Source: Lachnospiraceae bacterium UBA7225
GTDB taxonomy: Bacteria; Bacillota; Clostridia; Lachnospirales; Lachnospiraceae
Length of the DNA stretch: 11,347 nt
Direction: 5' to 3'
Assembly (NCBI GenBank): GCA_002473385.1
Contig: DKTR01000082.1
Location: 5,208 to 16,554, forward strand
Each line of letters begins with the position of its first letter. Position 1 is the first letter of the stretch. Below are positions 6,818 to 11,347 of this stretch, one piece after another. The notes beneath the pieces are model-generated. The model was given only the letters and a program-made list of their open reading frames with translations, made no database searches and had not been told where the DNA came from. Position numbers and translations under genes: made by a program.

Positions 6818-7538
6818 GCAGTGCCCCTTTCCGTAAATCGTCTATTTCCTCCTGTGTGAGCAGACGGCTCCCTCCCGCCTGCAGTCCCCCATCCAGCACA
6901 AGGCTTCCCATGCGCAGCCGCTTCAGATAAAGCACCTGTTTTCCGACTGCCGTAAACATCCGCTTTACCTGGTGGAATTTTCCCTCCTGGATAGTCACAC
7001 GCACTTCCGATACCGGTCCGGCCGTAAGAATTTCCAGCAAAGCCGGCATCGTCAGACGGTCTTCCCCGATATCAATGCCCTCGCGAAACCGCACAGCATC
7101 CTCCTGCGTCGTCTCTCCCTGTATACGGGCATAGTAGGTCTTATCTACATGCCTGCCCGGCGCAAGCAGCCGGTGCGCAAGATTCCCGTCATTGGTAATC
7201 AGCAGAAGACCCTCCGTGTCCAGATCGAGCCTGCCCACCGGAAACAGCTCTTTTTTGCGCGCAGAAGTAATGTAATCCATCACTGTCGGATAGCGGCTGT
7301 CCCGCGCCGCCGTCACGCAGCCTGCCGGTTTATACAGCATGTGATATTCAAATTCCGTATAGGTCAACGGCTGGCCGTCCAGGCAGATCACATCGTTTTG
7401 GGCATCCACCTTACCGTCCGCATTTTTGCAGACCGCTCCGTTTACCGTCACCTGTCCTTTGCGGATGAAGCTTTTCACTTCACTGCGCGTACCTGCGCCG
7501 CCCGCCGCAAGCAGCTTATCCAGTCTGATTCTTTCCAT
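6810..7538 (-). CDS. RsuA-family pseudouridine synthase (16S/23S rRNA) with S4 domain
   Basis: RsuA/RluB/RluE/RluF-family enzymes convert a single rRNA uridine to pseudouridine. From the ATG at 7538 the protein is 242 residues. It has an N-terminal S4 domain (ERIRLDKLLAAGGAGTRSEV, about 2-60), the family block YHMLYKPAGCVTA, the catalytic block GRLDLDTEGLLL with Asp105, and EGKFHQVKRMFTAVG towards the C-terminus. The S4 domain and about 240-residue length fit RsuA, but RluB and RluF share these motifs, so the target is not assigned. The longest frame begins at 7559 with a non-typical MRWRIRK prefix and no good Shine-Dalgarno. The ATG at 7538 has GGAG (7549-7552) at 10 nt, slightly long, and gives the usual family N-terminus. 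It lies 27 nt after the RsmF-like gene and overlaps ygiQ by 8 bases. Confidence 0.93.
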   Translation of the reverse strand: MERIRLDKLLAAGGAGTRSEVKSFIRKGQVTVNGAVCKNADGKVDAQNDVICLDGQPLTYTEFEYHMLYKPAGCVTAARDSRYPTVMDYITSARKKELFPVGRLDLDTEGLLLITNDGNLAHRLLAPGRHVDKTYYARIQGETTQEDAVRFREGIDIGEDRLTMPALLEILTAGPVSEVRVTIQEGKFHQVKRMFTAVGKQVLYLKRLRMGSLVLDGGLQAGGSRLLTQEEIDDLRKGALHE

Positions 7539-7565
7539 TTTCCGTATTCTCCATCTCATCCGGCT

Positions 7566-8990
7566 CTAATGCATCCGCCACCCGGCATAATATTTATTTT
7601 TCAGCATATCGTTATTGCATTTTGCCCATCCGAGCGGAAAGCCGTCTGTACACACCAGCATCCATCCATTTCCGGCTGCATCTGCTTCCTCCTCCGTCAG
7701 AGAAATGGTTTCGCCCTTCAGATAACGCACGGTGCGTGCATCCTGTGCCGTAAACGAAACGCTGTTTTTCACTTCCTGCCTCTTCAGATACATGGCAAGC
7801 GCCTGCGACGGTTCAAAACCATGCTGCCGGCATTCTCCCAGGAATAACCCGGTACGCAGATAACGAAGCTTTTTGCTGGCCGCTGAATCCGGCGGCAGCG
7901 CATACAGACGCTCTTTCAAGGAAAAAATCTGCCAGTCTGCAAAATTTTTCTCCAGATAATGTTCTGAAAACTCCTGCCACTGCTCCGGTATCCCATTCTG
8001 TTTCCCGATCTGATACCTGCCCGGCATGCGTCCGGCTGTTTTCCCGCCAAAGACAGCCTCTTGATCGCAGGGAAGCACCTCGTCACCACCATCCCTGGCT
8101 GCACACCCGGATGTTTTCTCCAGCACGGCGGCAAAATGTCCTTCGCCTCTGACGCGATGCGGATAAAGGCGTACACAGCCTGCCAGTTTTTCCGGAAGAT
8201 CTTCACTGCCCGGAACCTCTGCCGCAACCAGCCGCAATTCCGGGTAATGCGCAAGCAGTTCCAGAACAGTCTCCTCGTTTTCTTTTTCCGAGAATGTGCA
8301 GGTGGAATAGACCATTCTTCCGCCCGGCCGCAGCATTTTCACCGCCGCCTCCGCAATCTCCCGCTGAAGCGGCGCATAGTAATCCGGTCCATGCACCTCG
8401 TATGACTTTTTCATGGACGGCTCTCTTCGCAGCATTCCTTCCCCGGAGCAGGGAGCATCCACAAGAACTCTGTCAAAATATGCCGGATAGATCTCCTGCA
8501 ATTTTTCGGGCGTTTCACTGCACACGTATATATTTCCAATACCATGCTGCTCCAGATTTTTCAGAAGTGCCTTCGCGCGGGAGGCGCTGATATCGTTGGC
8601 AACCAGCACGCCCTTCCCCGCCAGACGGCTCCCAAGCTCCGTCGCCTTTCCGCCGGGCGCCGCACACAGATCCAGTATCCGCTCCCCCGGCTCTGCCCCC
8701 AGAAGCGCTGCCGGAAGCATGGCGCTCGGCTCCTGTACGTAATACAGCCCCGCATAATAATAGGGATGCTTTGTTACCGCAGCATCCGCCGTCACATAAA
8801 ACCCATTCTCAGTCCATGGAACCGCCGCAAGCGGAAACGGACAGATCTCCCGGAACCTGTTCACCGGGATCTTTCCGGTATTCACCCGGATTCCCTGCAC
8901 ACTTTCCTGTGAAAAGCTTTCTATGTAATCCGGAAACGCTTCTTTCAGAAGCTGCTTCATATTTTTCTCAAAACTCTCTGGCAGTACCAT
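7566..8990 (-). CDS. rsmF: RsmF-like rRNA cytosine-C5 methyltransferase (RsmB/NOP family)
   Basis: This is a SAM-dependent RNA m5C methyltransferase of the Nol1/Nop2/Sun family; RsmF relatives methylate 16S rRNA near the decoding centre. The 474-residue protein has an N-terminal RNA-binding segment, then the SAM-binding motif LDLCAAPGGKATELGSRL (106-123) and ANDISASRAKALL. The two catalytic cysteines lie in DAPCSGEGM (Cys181) and STCTFS (Cys231). After a less conserved linker (about 265-330), a C-terminal PUA-like region ends with WMLVCTDGFPLGWAK. This C-terminal part separates RsmF-like proteins from RsmB. The exact modified position cannot be read from sequence. It starts 2 nt after the relQ stop, with no obvious Shine-Dalgarno at good spacing, suggesting reinitiation or coupling to relQ translation. 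It is the second gene of the relQ-led operon. Confidence 0.92.
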   Translation of the reverse strand: MVLPESFEKNMKQLLKEAFPDYIESFSQESVQGIRVNTGKIPVNRFREICPFPLAAVPWTENGFYVTADAAVTKHPYYYAGLYYVQEPSAMLPAALLGAEPGERILDLCAAPGGKATELGSRLAGKGVLVANDISASRAKALLKNLEQHGIGNIYVCSETPEKLQEIYPAYFDRVLVDAPCSGEGMLRREPSMKKSYEVHGPDYYAPLQREIAEAAVKMLRPGGRMVYSTCTFSEKENEETVLELLAHYPELRLVAAEVPGSEDLPEKLAGCVRLYPHRVRGEGHFAAVLEKTSGCAARDGGDEVLPCDQEAVFGGKTAGRMPGRYQIGKQNGIPEQWQEFSEHYLEKNFADWQIFSLKERLYALPPDSAASKKLRYLRTGLFLGECRQHGFEPSQALAMYLKRQEVKNSVSFTAQDARTVRYLKGETISLTEEEADAAGNGWMLVCTDGFPLGWAKCNNDMLKNKYYAGWRMH

Positions 8991-8992
8991 CT

Positions 8993-9817
8993 TTACGTCA
9001 CTTCCCCGCAGGAAAAATTCAGCTCCTGCGCCCGGTATCCTTCCGAAATTATATCAAGCTGCCGATGAAAGCGCTCCAGCTTTTCCAGGTCATTTTCCCC
9101 GTATACCTCATAAAACTCCTCCTGGATCTTAGAAATTTCCCGCTTATTCGCATACTTGTAAAGGTTCTGGATATTATTTAAGATCTCTGCAACCAGATTC
9201 ATCTGATGCTGCATGGAATTTTGCGCATCCATGATCTCATCACGCACAGAAGACATTTCGCTATCCAGAACAACAATCGCATCCGCCGATTTCAGCAGCT
9301 TCTCACGAAGGTGATCCGGTATATTCTGTTTGTATTTATACTGCAGCGAGTGTTCGATGGTCGACCAGAAATTCATCCCCATCGTGCGGATCTGGATCTC
9401 TGCCTGTATCGTCTTCGGACCATTCATCAGCTCCACCCCATAATTCACGATAACGTGATAGCTGCGGTAGCCGCTTGTTTTGGCGTTGGTAACATAGTCC
9501 TTTTCATGCTTTACAGACATATCGCCGCGGCTGCGGATCAGATTTACCACCTTTGGAATGTCTTCGACAAACTGGCAGATAATACGAATACCGGCAATAT
9601 CCTCCATGCGTTCCTCAATTTCTGACACCTCAATTTTTTTCTTCTGCATCTTATCCAGAATACTGGAAATCGTCTTTACACGTCCTGTAACCTGTTCGAT
9701 CGGGCAATACAGCCCGCGCGATTTATACTCATAACGTAAATGCTCAAATTTCGTGGTCAGCTCACGCACTGCCAAATCGTATGGATCTAACAAATCCCTC
9801 CAAATCTGTATTTCCAT
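8993..9817 (-). CDS. relQ: RelQ-type small alarmone (p)ppGpp synthetase
   Basis: RelQ (SasB/YjbM in Bacillus) transfers pyrophosphate from ATP to GDP or GTP, making the alarmones ppGpp and pppGpp; it has no HD hydrolase domain. The 274-residue protein closely follows the family: PYDLAVREL, CPIEQVTGRVKTISSILDKM (38-57), MEDIAGIRIICQFVEDI (71-87), KDYVTNAKTSGYRSYHVIV (106-124) and the catalytic block AEIQIRTMGMNFWSTIEHSL (139-158). Bacillus RelQ is about 211 residues; this one has about 60 extra C-terminal residues, predicted helical and charged. A longer frame opens at 9901, but that ATG lies upstream of the predicted transcription start and next to the -10 box. The ATG at 9817 has AGGAAA (9823-9828) five nt upstream and gives the normal N-terminus. 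It is the first gene of a seven-gene operon otherwise mainly of RNA-modification genes. Confidence 0.95.
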   Translation of the reverse strand: MEIQIWRDLLDPYDLAVRELTTKFEHLRYEYKSRGLYCPIEQVTGRVKTISSILDKMQKKKIEVSEIEERMEDIAGIRIICQFVEDIPKVVNLIRSRGDMSVKHEKDYVTNAKTSGYRSYHVIVNYGVELMNGPKTIQAEIQIRTMGMNFWSTIEHSLQYKYKQNIPDHLREKLLKSADAIVVLDSEMSSVRDEIMDAQNSMQHQMNLVAEILNNIQNLYKYANKREISKIQEEFYEVYGENDLEKLERFHRQLDIISEGYRAQELNFSCGEVT

Positions 9818-9856
9818 GCTGCTTTCCTGCTTTCTTAAAATTATAAATTTCCTTTT

Positions 9857-9882
9857 CCCGGCACGTTCTAATCTGCGCCGGG
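9857..9882 (-). promoter_or_regulatory. Stem-loop at the 5' end of the relQ transcript
   Basis: CCCGGC and GCCGGG face each other. In the minus-strand RNA a G-U and a C-G pair extend the stem to 8 bp around a 10-nt loop. It begins about 3 nt from the predicted transcript start (about 9885), and the relQ ATG follows about 39 nt later. There is no T-run, so it is not a terminator. A 5' hairpin that protects the mRNA or regulates translation is an inference. Confidence 0.5.
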
Positions 9883-9891
9883 TATAAATAA

Positions 9892-9920
9892 AGTATAACA
9901 CATCCTTTCCCCCTGTTCAA
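9892..9920 (-). promoter_or_regulatory. Sigma-A promoter of the relQ operon
   Basis: On the minus strand TTGAAC (9915-9920) and TATACT (9892-9897) are 17 nt apart, and a TG one base before the -10 gives an extended -10 (TGTTATACT). The predicted start is near 9885, 68 nt before the relQ ATG. An AACT-N5-AGTT inverted repeat lies just upstream of the -35. No other clear promoter was seen before the his promoter, so the run relQ to recU probably depends on this one. Confidence 0.8.
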
Positions 9921-9948
9921 CTTATTCAGTTTTCCAGAGAGGTTATTC

Positions 9949-10881
9949 ATGAAAAATTTATATTTCGGCATTCTTACCGCTTCCGCTTTCTTCTTTGTAC
10001 TTCTATTTCCTCAGGAGAGCTTCCATGCCGCCAGTTCCGGACTGCTGCTCTGGTATGAAACACTTGTGCCTACCCTGTTTCCGGTGATGATCCTCTCGCA
10101 CCTGCTGCTTTCTTCAAATCTTGCCTTTTTCCTGGCAAAGGGCATCACGCGCCCTCTGACCGCCCTCCTGTCCATCTCCCCCTGCGGTGCCTACGCTCTT
10201 CTGGTCGGATTTTTCTGCGGCTGCCCAATGGGTGCAAAAGTGCTCTCCGATCTTCGGCAAAATGAGCAGATCTCACAGGCAGAAGCCTCCTATCTCGCCG
10301 TATTTATCAATAACATCAGCCCTGCTTTTCTGACAAATTTTCTGGTGATGAAACATCTGGAATCCCGGACTCTGCTGCTGCCTACGCTTGTCATACTGTT
10401 TTGTGCACCGCTGCTGTATGGGTTATTTTCCAATCACCGCTACCGCATGCACAAAGAACAGCCGGCGGCTTCCCATATCGCAAAAAACAAGGCACCCTCC
10501 ACAGCAATCACATTTGCCATGGTCGATGCCTCTATCACAGACAGTATCTGCAGTATCACAAAACTCGGCGGATATATTATCCTGTTTGCCATTTTTACCG
10601 CCATGATCGACACACTGCCGCTGAATTCACCCTATCTTACGGCACTTCTGTCCGGCATCACAGAAATCAGCGGCGGTATCCACCGGATCTCAGCGCTTGC
10701 ACTGTCCTTCCCTGTAAAATATCTGCTGCTGATCGCGGTGTCTGCGTTCGGCGGACTATGCTGCACAGCGCAGTCTGCACAGATGCTCGCAAATATCGGG
10801 CTTCCCCTGCGAAACTATCTTGCCGCCAAAATCTCCATCACAGCCATCGCGGTTATCATGGCGCTCTGTTATATCTTCTGA
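9949..10881 (+). CDS. ylbJ: YlbJ/SpoVV-like integral membrane protein (sporulation family)
   Basis: This is a polytopic membrane protein of the YlbJ family, related to nucleoside-recognition (gate) proteins. In Bacillus, YlbJ/SpoVV is needed to move dipicolinic acid during spore formation. The 310-residue protein has about eight hydrophobic segments in two blocks (about 5-160 and 205-308), split by a hydrophilic stretch (about 162-188). Family-like motifs are VGFFCGCPMGAKVLSDL (86-102), INNISPAFL (120-128), SGITEISGG (235-243) and AFGGLCCTAQS (266-276). It is shorter than Bacillus YlbJ (about 400), and the first glycine motif has Cys where I recall Tyr, so it may be a diverged paralogue. AGAGAGG lies six nt before the ATG. 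It is the only plus-strand gene, divergent from relQ; I could not identify its promoter and no clear spore-sigma consensus is visible. Family assignment is fair; the transport role is inferred. Confidence 0.75.
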   Translation: MKNLYFGILTASAFFFVLLFPQESFHAASSGLLLWYETLVPTLFPVMILSHLLLSSNLAFFLAKGITRPLTALLSISPCGAYALLVGFFCGCPMGAKVLSDLRQNEQISQAEASYLAVFINNISPAFLTNFLVMKHLESRTLLLPTLVILFCAPLLYGLFSNHRYRMHKEQPAASHIAKNKAPSTAITFAMVDASITDSICSITKLGGYIILFAIFTAMIDTLPLNSPYLTALLSGITEISGGIHRISALALSFPVKYLLLIAVSAFGGLCCTAQSAQMLANIGLPLRNYLAAKISITAIAVIMALCYIF

Positions 10882-10885
10882 GGGA

Positions 10886-11347
10886 CTATGCATCCTCCTC
10901 CTCATATCCGTCTTCCTCGTCCAGCGCTGCTGCCGCATAATTAGAAGCAGAACCCGCCTGCGGGGACAACTCCTGGCGGTTTTTCGTTACGATATCATAG
11001 CAGGACTGCAGCGAACTCATAAAGGTATTGTATTTCGCACTCACCGTATCCGTTGCATGACTCATGATCTGCTCCAGATTTGCCAGCATATCGTCTGTAT
11101 AACTGATCGCACTCATGCGGATATTGTTTGCATCCTGCGTTGCATTGTCCAGAATCTCCTGTGCCTGCTGACGTGTCTGCTCAAGAAGCGCATTCGCCTG
11201 CTTCATCGCCTCCTGCATCACCTCATTTTCCTGCACCATCTGTGCCTGCTTCTCCTGTGCTTCTGCCATGATGGCGTCGGCCTTCGTCTGCGCGTCGGCA
11301 AGAATGGCATCCTTATTGCTGATGATCTTCTGGTAACGCTTGATCTC
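10886..11347 (-). CDS. Coiled-coil protein (DivIVA/V-type ATPase subunit H-like), C-terminal 153 residues
   Basis: The frame is open from the right window edge to a TAG at 10886-10888, so its true start lies outside; an internal ATG at 11269 is not a credible start because the coiled coil continues upstream of it. The visible part is almost wholly helical: an Ala/Glu/Gln-rich stretch to about residue 85 with repeats such as ADAQTKADAIMAEAQEKQ, a second helix (about 86-127), a low-complexity linker with Ala run, and an acidic tail (DEEDGYEEEDA). This composition resembles proteins labelled V-type ATPase subunit H, F0 subunit b or DivIVA-like in Firmicutes. Such labels reflect coiled-coil similarity, not proven ATPase function. 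It converges with the YlbJ-like gene. From recalled Firmicute gene order, coaD may lie just beyond the edge. Confidence 0.75.
   Translation of the reverse strand, partial: EIKRYQKIISNKDAILADAQTKADAIMAEAQEKQAQMVQENEVMQEAMKQANALLEQTRQQAQEILDNATQDANNIRMSAISYTDDMLANLEQIMSHATDTVSAKYNTFMSSLQSCYDIVTKNRQELSPQAGSASNYAAAALDEEDGYEEEDA

Noticed and set aside
6972..7847. Long plus-strand open frame of 291 codons
   Set aside because: It lies antisense across the RsuA-family gene and the end of the RsmF-like gene, which both have clear family motifs. Its composition looks like a mirror frame and no domain is visible.
9818..9901. Longer relQ reading frame starting at the ATG at 9901
   Set aside because: That ATG lies upstream of the predicted transcription start and beside the -10 box, and the extra residues do not resemble RelQ N-termini. 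The ATG at 9817 has a good ribosome binding site.
9841..9948. Spore-sigma or sigma-A promoter for the YlbJ-like gene
   Set aside because: AT-rich words such as TATAAA and TATAAC occur, but none has a matching upstream element at the right distance; I could not support a specific call.
1..11347. Mobile elements, CRISPR arrays, tRNA/rRNA genes or phage remnants
   Set aside because: No transposase or integrase frames, no regularly spaced repeats and no tRNA- or rRNA-like stretches were seen; the window is densely filled by chromosomal genes.

Overview
This window looks like a chromosomal housekeeping segment of an anaerobic Firmicute, most likely a Clostridia/Lachnospiraceae-type gut bacterium. 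The evidence is the split short HisG plus HisZ system, RecU as Holliday-junction resolvase, a RelQ-type small alarmone synthetase, a YlbJ-like sporulation-family membrane protein, strong AGGAGG-like ribosome binding sites and textbook sigma-A promoters. Base composition is about half G+C and looks even throughout. No transposase, integrase, phage gene, CRISPR array, tRNA or rRNA was seen.

Layout, right to left because nearly everything reads on the minus strand. (1) 10886-11347 is the 3' part of a coiled-coil gene that runs off the right edge; it converges with the only plus-strand gene, a YlbJ-like membrane protein (9949-10881), with 4 bases between their stop codons. (2) From a divergent intergenic region a good sigma-A promoter (9892-9920) fires leftward into a tight run of seven genes: relQ, an RsmF-like rRNA m5C methyltransferase, an RsuA-family pseudouridine synthase, a YgiQ-family radical SAM protein, an uncharacterised two-helix membrane protein, an RluA-family pseudouridine synthase with S4 domain, and recU. 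Gaps run from -8 to +27 bases, except about 95 bases before recU. (3) A second near-perfect sigma-A promoter (2608-2635), whose -35 box contains the recU stop codon, starts the histidine operon hisZ-hisG-hisD; hisD leaves the window at the left edge.

Functionally the large cluster joins a stress-alarmone synthetase with three RNA-modification enzymes, a radical SAM enzyme of unknown substrate and a recombination nuclease. The his genes encode the first step of histidine synthesis (HisG catalytic plus HisZ regulatory subunit) and the last step (HisD). Initiation codons of hisG, hisZ, the RsuA-family gene and relQ were moved inward from the longest open frame, on the basis of Shine-Dalgarno spacing or promoter overlap.

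No clearly undescribed system was found. The points most worth a second look are the alarmone-synthetase-led RNA-modification operon, the C-terminal extension and structured leader of relQ, the cysteine-rich two-helix membrane protein, and the inverted-repeat gap before recU.
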